From Pseudomonas typographi (GTDB lineage Bacteria > Pseudomonadota > Gammaproteobacteria > Pseudomonadales > Pseudomonadaceae), in NCBI RefSeq assembly GCF_014694385.1, contig NZ_JAAOCA010000003.1, forward strand, positions 62,001 to 126,000: 64,000 nt of DNA, in the 5' to 3' direction. This document shows, in pieces, positions 29,265 to 37,513 of this stretch (positions are counted from its first letter, which is position 1; the number at the start of each line of letters is the position of its first letter). The notes under the pieces are model-generated. The model saw only the letters and a program-made list of their open reading frames with translations. It made no database searches and was not told where the DNA came from. A program made the position numbers and the translations under genes.

Positions 29265-30083
29265 ATGAAACCCACGTTCACCGCCCTGGCCTTTGCCGCG
29301 CTGCTCATCCCCGCCACCGGCCAGGCCTATGCCGCCGACGCCAGCGTCAGCGAAGCGCAGTACGCGCAGGTGCTGGCCGGCCCCTGGCGCGCGCCGGAAA
29401 ACCGCGCCCGCGATGGCTATCGCCACCCGCAACAAACCTTGAGTTTCTTTGGCCTGGCCCCCACCCAAACGGTGATCGAGATCACCCCCGGCAATGGCTG
29501 GTACAGCGAAGTGCTGGCGCCGCTGCTCAAGGATCGCGGCCAGTACATCGCCGCGGTACAGGCGCCCGGCAGCCCGGCGCTGGCGCAGAAGTTCGCAGCC
29601 GACCCGGCGCGCTATGGCAACGTGCGCAGCCTGCTCTTCGACCCGAAGGCACCGGTGTTCGGCCCACCCGCCTCGGCCGACTTGGTGCTGACCTTTCGCA
29701 ACGTGCACAACTGGGTGATGGCCGACACCGCACCGGCCATGTTCGCGGCGTTTTTCAAAGCACTCAAACCCGGCGGTGTGCTGGGCGTAGTGGACCACCG
29801 CGGGCCGGCGGGGGAATCGCTGGAGGCTATCAAGCGAAGTGGTTACTTGCCCACCACCTATGTGATCGAGCTGGCACGCCAGGCCGGCTTCCAGTTACAG
29901 GGGCAAAGCGAAGTGAACGCTAACCCCAAGGACAGCAAAGACTACCCCGCCGGGGTCTGGACGCTGCCGCCCGTCCTCAGGCTCGGTGAGCAGGACCGCG
30001 CCCGTTACCTGGCGATCGGTGAGTCGGACCGCTTCACCCTGCGCTTCGTAAAACCGGGCGGGCCGGCACCAAGCGGCCAGTGA
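29265..30083 (+). CDS. Exported predicted SAM-dependent methyltransferase
   Basis: The 272-residue protein starts with a signal peptide (MKPTFTALAFAALLIPATG, cleavage near AYA-ADA at residue 23-24). The mature part is a class I methyltransferase-like fold: motif I VIEITPGNGWYSEVLAP (about residues 68-84), SADLVLTFRNVHNW (about 138-151) and LKPGGVLGVVDHRGP (about 167-181). It matches the small family of predicted periplasmic methyltransferases (COG4798 type). SAM is not known to be available in the periplasm, so the real activity is unclear. It diverges from the SsuA-like gene across 201 bp and converges with the hydrolase. Confidence 0.8.
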   Translation: MKPTFTALAFAALLIPATGQAYAADASVSEAQYAQVLAGPWRAPENRARDGYRHPQQTLSFFGLAPTQTVIEITPGNGWYSEVLAPLLKDRGQYIAAVQAPGSPALAQKFAADPARYGNVRSLLFDPKAPVFGPPASADLVLTFRNVHNWVMADTAPAMFAAFFKALKPGGVLGVVDHRGPAGESLEAIKRSGYLPTTYVIELARQAGFQLQGQSEVNANPKDSKDYPAGVWTLPPVLRLGEQDRARYLAIGESDRFTLRFVKPGGPAPSGQ

Positions 30084-30098
30084 GCCATACCCCTGATA

Positions 30099-30118
30099 CA
30101 GCGGCCGGCGCACCGCTG
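30099..30118. terminator. Inverted repeat between convergent methyltransferase and hydrolase genes
   Basis: CAGCGG (30099-30104) and CCGCTG (30113-30118) form a 6-bp stem with an 8-nt loop in the 35-bp gap between two convergent stops. No T-run follows. Its position suggests a weak bidirectional terminator. Confidence 0.3.
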
Positions 30119-31000
30119 CTAGGCCAGCCGTTCGCCCGGCCGCGCCCCGGCCACCCTGGCCAGCAACGCCAACAGCCTATCGGTGACCTCGCCCGGTTGC
30201 TCCAACATCAATTGATGCCCACAGGCCAGCACTTCGAATTGCGAGCCGGGTAAGTGTTCGTGCAGGGCCCGCCCCGCCTCGGGGGGTGTGAGGCCGTCGG
30301 TTTCGCCGGCCAAGATGTGAATGGGCAAATGCAGGCTCGCCAATGCTTGCACCGAGGGCCACTGGGCGCCGGCCACCAAGGCCTTGAATACGGCCAAACG
30401 GTTATGCCGCGTGAGCGATTCTTCGTAGGCCACCAGCCGTGGATCGGTGCTGGGGTGCCAGGCGCGCTCGCGAAAGCCCTTGGCAAGCAGGGGCCGCGCC
30501 AGCGCCAACAGCCACACGGGCAGGCTGAGCAGCGGGCTTTTGCCCAACGGGCGCTGCAATTGCGACCCCAGCAGTAACAGCGCACTCAGCGCCGGCTGGC
30601 GCGCTTGCTCTTGCCAATGGGCCGCCGCGCTGAGGGTCAGCCCGCTGCCGAATGAATGCCCCACCAGCACGTTGCGCGTGCCGGCATAGCGTTCGACGAT
30701 GCGCAGGTAGTCATCGACCAGCGCTGCCCAGCGATAGGCCTCGGGGGCATCGGGTTTATCGCTCAGCCCATGCCCCAGCAGGTCCCACGCCACCAGGCTG
30801 TAACCCAGCCCTTGCAATGCACGCCATGGCAGGCGCCACTGGTCTTGGTTGCCACCACCACCGTGGCAAAAGAACACCACGGTATCGGCGTTTATACCGC
30901 TGCCAGGCTGGTGGGTGATGTTGAGCCGGCGCCCAGGGGATAGCTCGACCCACTGCCCGTGCAACCTTGGTAACCCGTCGAACGAACGTGCCTCAACCAT
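30119..31000 (-). CDS. Alpha/beta hydrolase
   Basis: The 293-residue protein has a complete alpha/beta-hydrolase set: oxyanion loop FFCHGGGG (residues 43-50), nucleophile elbow GHSFGSG (114-120, Ser116), an acid in AGETDGLTP (about 237) and a late His in ACGHQLML (about 265). No signal peptide is seen, so it should act in the cytoplasm. It is the last gene of the 37267-30119 operon and overlaps the monooxygenase by 8 bp. It may hydrolyse an ester or thioester before or after oxygenation; the substrate is unknown. Confidence 0.88.
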   Translation of the reverse strand: MVEARSFDGLPRLHGQWVELSPGRRLNITHQPGSGINADTVVFFCHGGGGNQDQWRLPWRALQGLGYSLVAWDLLGHGLSDKPDAPEAYRWAALVDDYLRIVERYAGTRNVLVGHSFGSGLTLSAAAHWQEQARQPALSALLLLGSQLQRPLGKSPLLSLPVWLLALARPLLAKGFRERAWHPSTDPRLVAYEESLTRHNRLAVFKALVAGAQWPSVQALASLHLPIHILAGETDGLTPPEAGRALHEHLPGSQFEVLACGHQLMLEQPGEVTDRLLALLARVAGARPGERLA

Positions 31001-32219
31001 GGCGGCCGGCCTCCTGTGGGTAAGGGTGTGAGGGTGGCGCGCTCAACCCAAGGTGCTCGCGCAACGTAGTGCCTTGGTAGCGCTGGCGGAATAACCCGCG
31101 GGCCTGCAGTAACGGCACCACGGTGTCGACGAAATCGTCGAGCCCGCCGGGCAGGGTCGCCGGCATCACATTGAAGCCGTCGGCCGCTTCGCTGCGAAAC
31201 CAATGTTCCAACTGGTCGGCCACCTCGCCCGGCTCGCCGATCACCACCCAATGCCCACGTGCCGTGGCCATGCGCAGGTACAACTGGCGAATGCTCAAGC
31301 CTTCGGCCCGGGCGACGTTGATCAGTAACTCACGGCGGCTGACCCCCGATTCGGTGCTGGGCAGTGCCGGCAACGGCCCATCGAGGTCGGCCGTGGACAG
31401 GTCGGTGCCACCGGCAATATCACCGAGCAACGACAGCCCGACCTCGGGCAACACACGCGCCTGCAGCGCCTCGTACTTGGCCCACGCTTCATCGTGTGTC
31501 GCCGCCACGATAGGCAACACGCCTGGCATCACCTTGACCTGGGCAGGGTCACGGCCGGCGGCGCTGGCGCGGGCCTTGAGGTCGCGGTAGAAGGCCTGCG
31601 CGGCAACCAGGTCCGGTTGCGCGGTGAAGACCACCTCCGCATGGGCGGCGGCAAAGGCACACCCGGCAGGCGACGCACCGGCCAGTACCTGCACTGGGGC
31701 AACACCTTCGCGCTGCCAATACTTGCGGACCTCGGCGAGAAACGCCTGGGCCCGTTGATAGCGCGCGGCGTGATCGAAATGCTGCGCGCGGCCGAAATTC
31801 GGCGCTTCCTGGGCATTGCTCGAGGTCACCAAGTTCCAGCCACTGCGGGCGCCGCTCAGGCGTTCGAGTGAGGCAAAACTGCGCGCCACGGCGGCCGGGT
31901 CGTTGTACGAAGTGGTCACGGTGGCCACCAGGCCGATACGCTCGGTGACCGCGGCCAGGGCCCCGAGCAGGGTCAAGGGTTCGAAGTGCTCGGTGCGCGC
32001 CATGCGGCTCACCGCGCCCAGGTTGCCGGGCAACATCGCCAGGGTATCGGACAAAAAAATCGCATCTAAGCAGCCTCGCTGCGCCGTACGCGCCAGTTGG
32101 CGATAGTGCTCGAAATCAAGGCCGCCGTCGGCCCGGCTGGCCGGGTCGCGCCAGGCCGCGACGTGGTGCCCGGTGGCCATTAAAAAAGCATTCAGGCTCA
32201 TCGTTCGGGTAGCGCTCAT
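30993..32219 (-). CDS. LLM-class flavin monooxygenase, NtaA/SnaA/DszA family
   Basis: The 408-residue protein has GHHVAAWRDPASRADGGLDFEHY near the start, HFEPLTLLGALAAVTERIGL (about residues 77-96), SLERLSGARSGWNLVTSSNAQ and, at the end, RQRYQGTTLREHLGL. It is shorter than other family members here because the segment after the QRAQAFLAEV helix is reduced: the usual VDHHG-x-x-F-x-VRGP block is missing, and ALAG ASPAG follows directly. The deletion may alter substrate access, or the enzyme is a different branch. It overlaps the ATPase gene by 4 bp and the hydrolase by 8 bp. Confidence 0.88.
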   Translation of the reverse strand: MSATRTMSLNAFLMATGHHVAAWRDPASRADGGLDFEHYRQLARTAQRGCLDAIFLSDTLAMLPGNLGAVSRMARTEHFEPLTLLGALAAVTERIGLVATVTTSYNDPAAVARSFASLERLSGARSGWNLVTSSNAQEAPNFGRAQHFDHAARYQRAQAFLAEVRKYWQREGVAPVQVLAGASPAGCAFAAAHAEVVFTAQPDLVAAQAFYRDLKARASAAGRDPAQVKVMPGVLPIVAATHDEAWAKYEALQARVLPEVGLSLLGDIAGGTDLSTADLDGPLPALPSTESGVSRRELLINVARAEGLSIRQLYLRMATARGHWVVIGEPGEVADQLEHWFRSEAADGFNVMPATLPGGLDDFVDTVVPLLQARGLFRQRYQGTTLREHLGLSAPPSHPYPQEAGRHG

Positions 32220-33853
32220 CGGGCCTCCTGCTGCGCCGGGGGTAATTCACGGCTTTCGACTAACCCAGGGCCCGGCAACGACGCCAGCAAGGTGCGGGTG
32301 TACGCGTGGCTGGGGTGGCGCAGCAACGCGGCGCTAGCGCCCTGCTCCACCACCCGCCCGTGTTGCATCACCAGCAAGTGATCGCACAGGCGGGCGGCAG
32401 CGCGCAGGTCATGGGTGATGAAGACGATGCTCAGGCCCAGGCGCTGCTGTAACGTCTCCAGCAGGTCGAGAATCTGCGCTTGCACCAACGCATCCAGCGC
32501 CGACACGCATTCGTCGGCGATCAGCACATCGGGGGCGACCGACAGTGCCCGGGCGATGCCGATGCGTTGGCGCTGGCCGCCGGAGAATGCCTGCGGATAG
32601 CGCTCCAGGGCCGCCGCCGGCAAGCCGACCCAGCCAAGCACCAGCTCGGCCCGGGCGCGCGCTTGCGCCGGTGTGGCGCCGTGGGCCACTGGGCCGGCCA
32701 TGAGAATGGCCGCGACGGTCTGGCGCGGGTTCAGCGACGCCACCGGGTCTTGGAAAATCATCTGCACCCTCCGGCGCAATGGCCGCAAACGGCGCTGCGG
32801 CCACTCGGCAACCTCGCTGCCTTGCCACTGGATGTGCCCGCTGTCGGGGCGCAGCAGGCGCACCAGGGCCTTACCCAAGGTCGACTTGCCCGAGCCGGAC
32901 TCACCGACCACGCCGACCGTTTGCCCGTGCCGCAGGGCCATGCTCACATCGACCAGCGCGGCCGTGTGTTGCCAGCGCCAACCGCCATGGCGGCTGCTGT
33001 AGGTTTTGTTCAAGCCTTGGGCGCCCAGCACCACCTGCGCATCAGCGGGCGACGGGCGCGGGTTCGCCGCGGGTAACGCGGCGGCCAGCAAGCGTCGGGT
33101 GTAAGCTTGGGCAGGCGCGCCGAGCACAGCCTGGGCCGCGCCCTGCTCGACGACCTGGCCTTTTTGCAAAACCAACACCCGGTCGGCGATGGTCTGCACC
33201 AGGGCCAAATCATGGGTGATGAACAGCATGGCCATGCCGGTTTCCCGCTGGATGCGTTGCAACAGTTGAAGGATCTGCGCTTGAGTGGTGACGTCCAGGG
33301 CCGAGGTCGGCTCGTCGGCAATCAGCACAGCCGGCGAGAACGCCAGCGCCATGGCGATCGCCACCCGTTGGCGTTGGCCGCCGGATAACTGGAAGGGAAA
33401 GCGCCGGCGCAGCTGTTCAGGTGCCGGCAAGCCCACATAGCCGAGCAATTCGATCACGCGCCGGCGCCGTTCGCCGGCGCGCTTCATGCCATGGGCGCGC
33501 AGCGTTTCGCCAATTTGCACGCCTACCCGCAACAACGGGTTCAGGGCGCTCATGGGTTCCTGAAACACCATGCCGATACCCACCCCGCGCAGTTGGCGCA
33601 AACCTTGACGGTCCAGGGCCGCGATGTCCTCGCCCCGAAAGCGCACACGCCCTTGCCGCGGCGCCAACGCCGGGGGCAGCAAGCGTAAAATCGCATTGGC
33701 CAGCATCGACTTACCCGACCCCGATTCTCCGACCACGCACAGCGTTTCACCCGCCTGCAGGGCCAGCGACACATCGAACAGCGCATGGCTACGGTCACCG
33801 CCGGGCGGCAAGGCGATGTGTAACCCTTCGACCTCCAACAGGGCACTGTTCAT
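32216..33853 (-). CDS. ABC importer C: fused two-domain ATPase
   Basis: The 545-residue protein has Walker A GESGSGKS, signature LSGGQRQR and [12 protein letters not shown]-like Walker B ([12 protein letters not shown]) in domain 1, and [16 protein letters not shown] and [12 protein letters not shown] in domain 2. It is the energy module of importer C and the third fused DppD-DppF protein in the window. It overlaps both neighbours by 4 bp. The DECVSALD variant keeps the catalytic Glu. Confidence 0.93.
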   Translation of the reverse strand: MNSALLEVEGLHIALPPGGDRSHALFDVSLALQAGETLCVVGESGSGKSMLANAILRLLPPALAPRQGRVRFRGEDIAALDRQGLRQLRGVGIGMVFQEPMSALNPLLRVGVQIGETLRAHGMKRAGERRRRVIELLGYVGLPAPEQLRRRFPFQLSGGQRQRVAIAMALAFSPAVLIADEPTSALDVTTQAQILQLLQRIQRETGMAMLFITHDLALVQTIADRVLVLQKGQVVEQGAAQAVLGAPAQAYTRRLLAAALPAANPRPSPADAQVVLGAQGLNKTYSSRHGGWRWQHTAALVDVSMALRHGQTVGVVGESGSGKSTLGKALVRLLRPDSGHIQWQGSEVAEWPQRRLRPLRRRVQMIFQDPVASLNPRQTVAAILMAGPVAHGATPAQARARAELVLGWVGLPAAALERYPQAFSGGQRQRIGIARALSVAPDVLIADECVSALDALVQAQILDLLETLQQRLGLSIVFITHDLRAAARLCDHLLVMQHGRVVEQGASAALLRHPSHAYTRTLLASLPGPGLVESRELPPAQQEAR

Positions 33854-34689
33854 GCGCTTGCCTCCGTGCGGCCGGGCACCTGCAACGCGCTACGCAAGCC
33901 CTCGCCGACGCGGTTGACCGCCAATACCAGCAGCACGATCGCAAGCCCCGGCAACAGGCTCATCCACCAGGCATCACGCAACAGGTTGCGCGAGGCATTG
34001 ATCATATAGCCCCAGCTCATCGCCTCGGGGTCGCCCAGGCCGAGAAACGCCAACGCCGCTTCAGTGAGAATCGCGCTGGCCATCACGAACGTCAGGGTTA
34101 CCAGCAGCGGCCCCATGGCATTGGGCAGAATCTCCCGGGTGATGATCGCCCAGGGGCTCAGGCCCAGCACCTGCGCGGCCTGCACGAATTCGCGTTGGCG
34201 CAGGGTCATGAACTCGCTGCGTACCAAGCGCGCGATACCCGGCCAGGCCACCAGCGCGATCGCCATCACCACCGAGGTGGTCGACGGCTCCAACACTGCC
34301 ACCAATAACACCGCCAACACCAACGACGGCATGATCAGAAAAAACTCCGCCACGCGCATCAACACAGCGTCTACCCAACCGCCGAAGTAGCCGGCGGCCG
34401 CACCCACCAGCAAGCCCACCAGCAAACTCGCGGCACTGGCCAGTGCGCCCACGCCGAGCGACACCCGCGCGCCATACAACAAACCGGCGCCCAGGTCGCG
34501 CCCGAGCATGTCGGTGCCGAGCCAATGCGCGCGCTCGGTGAAGGGCAACAACAAGGGGTGGGCGTTCATTTCCCAGGGCGAGGCGCTCAACCAGGGTGCC
34601 GCCAACGCCAACGCCGCGAGCACGGCGATGAACAGCGCGCCGAGCACGGCGGCAGGTTGCCGGCAATAGCGTTTGAACACCGTGGCCAT
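33850..34689 (-). CDS. ABC importer C: permease, DppC/OppC type
   Basis: ATG 34689 overlaps the stop of the upstream permease by one base (TGATG). The frame is open further upstream, but that part is only the shadow of the upstream gene. The 279-residue protein has HWLGTDMLGRDLGAGLLYGARVSL (about residues 58-81), the EAA-like loop (VQAAQVLGLSPWAIITREILP) and five or six membrane helices. It pairs with the next gene upstream. Confidence 0.92.
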   Translation of the reverse strand: MATVFKRYCRQPAAVLGALFIAVLAALALAAPWLSASPWEMNAHPLLLPFTERAHWLGTDMLGRDLGAGLLYGARVSLGVGALASAASLLVGLLVGAAAGYFGGWVDAVLMRVAEFFLIMPSLVLAVLLVAVLEPSTTSVVMAIALVAWPGIARLVRSEFMTLRQREFVQAAQVLGLSPWAIITREILPNAMGPLLVTLTFVMASAILTEAALAFLGLGDPEAMSWGYMINASRNLLRDAWWMSLLPGLAIVLLVLAVNRVGEGLRSALQVPGRTEASA

Positions 34690-35678
34690 CAATATAACGC
34701 CCCTGCCTGAATCCGTGGGTCCAGCAGCCGGCACAGCAAGTCCACCAGCACATTCATCACCACCACCACCGTGCCGATGACCAGGAATACCCCGAGCAAC
34801 AACGCATAATCGCGTTGCGACAACGCATCGTAGAGCAGCCGGCCGATACCCGGCCAGGCGTACACCACCTCGATCAGCAGCGTGCTGCTGGCCAACTGGC
34901 CGAACTGCAACCCGACCATGGTCACCACTGGCAGCAAGGCATTGCGCAACTGGTGGGCCAAGAGAATCCGCCAATAGCCCAGGCCCTTGGCGTACGCGGT
35001 GCGCACGTGGTCCTGCGCCATCACCTCCAGCATGGCCGAGCGGGCCAGATGCACGTACATCGCCAAATACAGAAAACTCAACGACAAGCACGGCAGCAGC
35101 AAATGGGCCAAGCTGTCGCGCCAGAGCGCCCAGCCGTGCAACTGCCCACCGACCTCTTGCATGCCGAACGCCGGCAGCCAGTTCAATTGCACCGAGAACA
35201 CCAGCACCAGCACCATGGCCAGCCAGAACGGCGGGATGGCGTACAACAGCAAGGCCCCCTGGGCGATCAGCCCATCCAGCCAGCGCCGCCGCTGCCGGCT
35301 GCGCGCGGCCACCACGCCGAGCAGTACACCGACGGTGGCTGCCAGCAGCAACGCCGAACCCATCAGCAGCAAGGTCGCCGGCAAACGCTCGCTGATCAGC
35401 GACCAGACGCTGGCCCGGTTCGGGTAGGAATACCCCAGGTCCAGGCGCGCGATGCCGGTGACGTAGGCCAACAGTTGCTCGGGTAACGGCCGATCCAGGC
35501 CCATGCTCTGGCGCAACTGGGCGATGTAGGCCGGGTCGTCTATACCCGCATCGCCCGCCATCAACTGCGCAGGGTCCCCGGGCGCCAAGCGCACCAACAC
35601 AAAACACAGCACCACCACGCCGAGGATCATGGCCACGGCGCGCAGCAGCCGCGACAGCACATACAGCAGGTCGCTCAT
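34689..35678 (-). CDS. ABC importer C: permease, DppB/OppB type
   Basis: The 329-residue protein has the hallmark VVLCFVLVRLAPGDPAQLMAG (about residues 22-42), six membrane helices, an EAA-like loop (RTAYAKGLGYWRILLAHQLRN) and EVVYAWPGIGRLLYDAL. It overlaps the binding-protein gene by 4 bp and the DppC-type gene by 1 bp, so translation is coupled throughout. Confidence 0.93.
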   Translation of the reverse strand: MSDLLYVLSRLLRAVAMILGVVVLCFVLVRLAPGDPAQLMAGDAGIDDPAYIAQLRQSMGLDRPLPEQLLAYVTGIARLDLGYSYPNRASVWSLISERLPATLLLMGSALLLAATVGVLLGVVAARSRQRRRWLDGLIAQGALLLYAIPPFWLAMVLVLVFSVQLNWLPAFGMQEVGGQLHGWALWRDSLAHLLLPCLSLSFLYLAMYVHLARSAMLEVMAQDHVRTAYAKGLGYWRILLAHQLRNALLPVVTMVGLQFGQLASSTLLIEVVYAWPGIGRLLYDALSQRDYALLLGVFLVIGTVVVVMNVLVDLLCRLLDPRIQAGALY

Positions 35679-37267
35679 TGCCCAGGGCCATCCAGGTAAA
35701 CGCTTTCGTAGTCTTCGTTCAGGCTGGTGGCCGTGCGCAACAGGTTCTTGACCTGTTGGTGATACAGCGTCGAATAGCTCATTTCGAACATCGGTGCGAT
35801 CGGCAGGTCATCGTTCAGGCGCCGTTCAAGCTGGCTATAGACCGCTTGGCGTTGCGGGCCCTCGGGGGTATTGGCCACCTTTTGCCAGAGTGCGTCCGCT
35901 TCCGGGCTATTGTAGCCGCCCACATTGACGAACGGCGTCGACTTGAGGATGTAGTCGGCGCGATACAGGTAAGCGTTGTTCAGGTACGGGTCGCCGACCT
36001 GGAAAATGAAGTTATAGGTCAGGTCGAAATCCCAATCGCTGACCCGCTGGTACCAGGTCGCTGCGTCGGAGGTGACCACCTGCACCTTGATACCCAGCGG
36101 CAGCAGCGCCTGTTTGGTGTATTCGGCCAACCGTTCCCAGGCCCCGCCCTTTTCACCGTTGAGCAGGCGCAGCCGCACCTGGCTCAGGTCTACGCCGGCC
36201 TCGGCGATCAACGCCTTGGCTTTGGCCGGGTCATAGGGGTACTGGCGCAACTGCGGGTCATGGTAGGCCCCTAGGAACGGCCCCTGCGCCACCTTGCCCG
36301 CGCCAAAGAAAATATTATTGACGATGAACGGGCGGTTCAGCGCGTAGAGAATCGCCTGGCGCACCTTGGGGTTGTTAAGCGGTGGTTTGCGGGTGTTGAT
36401 CTGCAGCAACGCCAGCCCTGAATACAGTTCATAGCCGCTGGTCGAGGTTTGCACGCCGGGCAAGGCGCTCAGCCGTTTGATGTCGGCGTAGTCGGCATCG
36501 CCGGCGCGCAGCACCTGCACGTCATTGCGCTCGAACGCCGCGGCGCGGGAACTGGCGTCCGGGATCACATGGAACACCACGCCGTCCAGGTACGGCAGGC
36601 CGGGTTTCCAGTAATGCGGGTTCTTACTCAGCTTGATGTAGCTGCCGCGCTTCCACTCATCGAATACAAACGGCCCGGTACCGACCGGCTTGAGGTTATA
36701 GGGGTTGTCGCGAAAGTCGGTGCCTTCGTAGAGGTGTTTCGGCACCACCGGGCGTAGGCCACTGCCCAATAGCGACAGCAAGGGCGCGAAGGGTTTTTTC
36801 AGGTGAAAGACCACCGTATCGGGCGCCGGCGAGTCGATGCTCCCCAGGTATTCGCCGAAGATATCCGCCATGCGCTTATCGAGCTGCGGATAAAACTGCT
36901 GATACGTGAACAGCACATCGTCGGCACCGAAGGCATGTCCGTCGTGCCAGGCCACACCGGGCTGCAAGGCAAAGGTATAGGTCAGGCCATCGGTGCTGAT
37001 GTCCCAATGGTTGGCCAGCACGGGTATCGGTTTGAGGTCGGTGCCGAAGGTCAACAGGCCCTGGAGGATTTTGCCACTCACGTACTGGGTGGCGACATGG
37101 CTGACCACCGCATGGGACAACGACGGCGGCTCCGGTTGTGCCACGAGGTTGAGCACACCCCCCTCCTGGGGCGCGGCCTGCGCGGCGGCTGCCAGCAACA
37201 GGGAGGTGGCGCCGAGCAAGCCCAGGCGCTTGAGGCGGTGTTGCAGACGACGCAAGGGGTTGGGCAT
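35675..37267 (-). CDS. ABC importer C: solute-binding protein, SBP_bac_5 family
   Basis: The ATG at 37267 follows AGGAGGG (37277-37271); upstream in-frame codons run through the promoter and were rejected. The 530-residue product has a signal peptide ending near AQA-APQ (about residue 32) and the DppA-family segments LANHWDISTDGLTYTFALQ, VAWHDGHAFGADDVLFTYQQF and VGTGPFVFDEWKRGSYIKLSKNPHYW. It is the first gene of the importer C-monooxygenase-hydrolase operon and lies about 30 bp downstream of the predicted sigma54 start site. Confidence 0.92.
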   Translation of the reverse strand: MPNPLRRLQHRLKRLGLLGATSLLLAAAAQAAPQEGGVLNLVAQPEPPSLSHAVVSHVATQYVSGKILQGLLTFGTDLKPIPVLANHWDISTDGLTYTFALQPGVAWHDGHAFGADDVLFTYQQFYPQLDKRMADIFGEYLGSIDSPAPDTVVFHLKKPFAPLLSLLGSGLRPVVPKHLYEGTDFRDNPYNLKPVGTGPFVFDEWKRGSYIKLSKNPHYWKPGLPYLDGVVFHVIPDASSRAAAFERNDVQVLRAGDADYADIKRLSALPGVQTSTSGYELYSGLALLQINTRKPPLNNPKVRQAILYALNRPFIVNNIFFGAGKVAQGPFLGAYHDPQLRQYPYDPAKAKALIAEAGVDLSQVRLRLLNGEKGGAWERLAEYTKQALLPLGIKVQVVTSDAATWYQRVSDWDFDLTYNFIFQVGDPYLNNAYLYRADYILKSTPFVNVGGYNSPEADALWQKVANTPEGPQRQAVYSQLERRLNDDLPIAPMFEMSYSTLYHQQVKNLLRTATSLNEDYESVYLDGPGQ

Positions 37268-37307
37268 GCACCCTCCTGAACGGCAAATGGTTCGATGCGA
37301 GGGATTT

Positions 37308-37323
37308 AGCAAGGGCTGTGCCA
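37308..37323 (-). promoter_or_regulatory. Sigma54 (-24/-12) promoter of the importer C operon
   Basis: Read on the minus strand this is TGGCACAGCCCTTGCT, against the consensus TGGCACG-N4-TTGCW. The invariant GG (37322-37321) and GC (37310-37309) are separated by exactly 10 bp. It differs by one spacer base from the promoter at 40121. Transcription should begin near 37297, giving a leader of about 30 nt with the ribosome site of the 37267 gene. Confidence 0.8.
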
Positions 37324-37374
37324 CGGCCCACGGCTCAGGTTTTACGGTACGCTGGGGCCGGCATCGCCCTGGGC

Positions 37375-37392
37375 GGTGATGAAAAACACACA
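37375..37392 (-). promoter_or_regulatory. Degenerate copy of the 18-bp enhancer motif
   Basis: The minus strand reads TGTGTGTTTTTCATCACC, matching 14 of 18 positions of the copy at 39971-39988. It is inverted relative to the copy at 37408-37425, with 15 bp between, and lies about 55 bp upstream of the -24 element. Confidence 0.4.
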
Positions 37393-37407
37393 CCGGCTCC
37401 GGCCAAG

Positions 37408-37425
37408 TGTGGAAAAAGCAGCAGC
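37408..37425 (+). promoter_or_regulatory. 18-bp candidate enhancer (activator-binding) motif
   Basis: TGTGGAAAAAGCAGCAGC matches the site at 40023-40040 at 17 of 18 positions. It lies about 85-100 bp upstream of the -24 element of the importer C promoter, the usual distance for binding of a sigma54 activator. Confidence 0.6.
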
Positions 37426-37513
37426 AGCGGCGCCTCATGTGCCGCGCCCTCGGGCCCACCGCGGTGGCATGCCCTTTGCGTTCGAGCCTGCACCCCAAGC
37501 CGGAGCCATCGCC

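Noticed and set aside
34690-35691. Extended N-terminus of the importer C DppC-type permease
   Set aside because: It is antisense-free but in a different frame of the DppB-type gene on the same strand; ATG 34689 gives the normal length and a TGATG junction.
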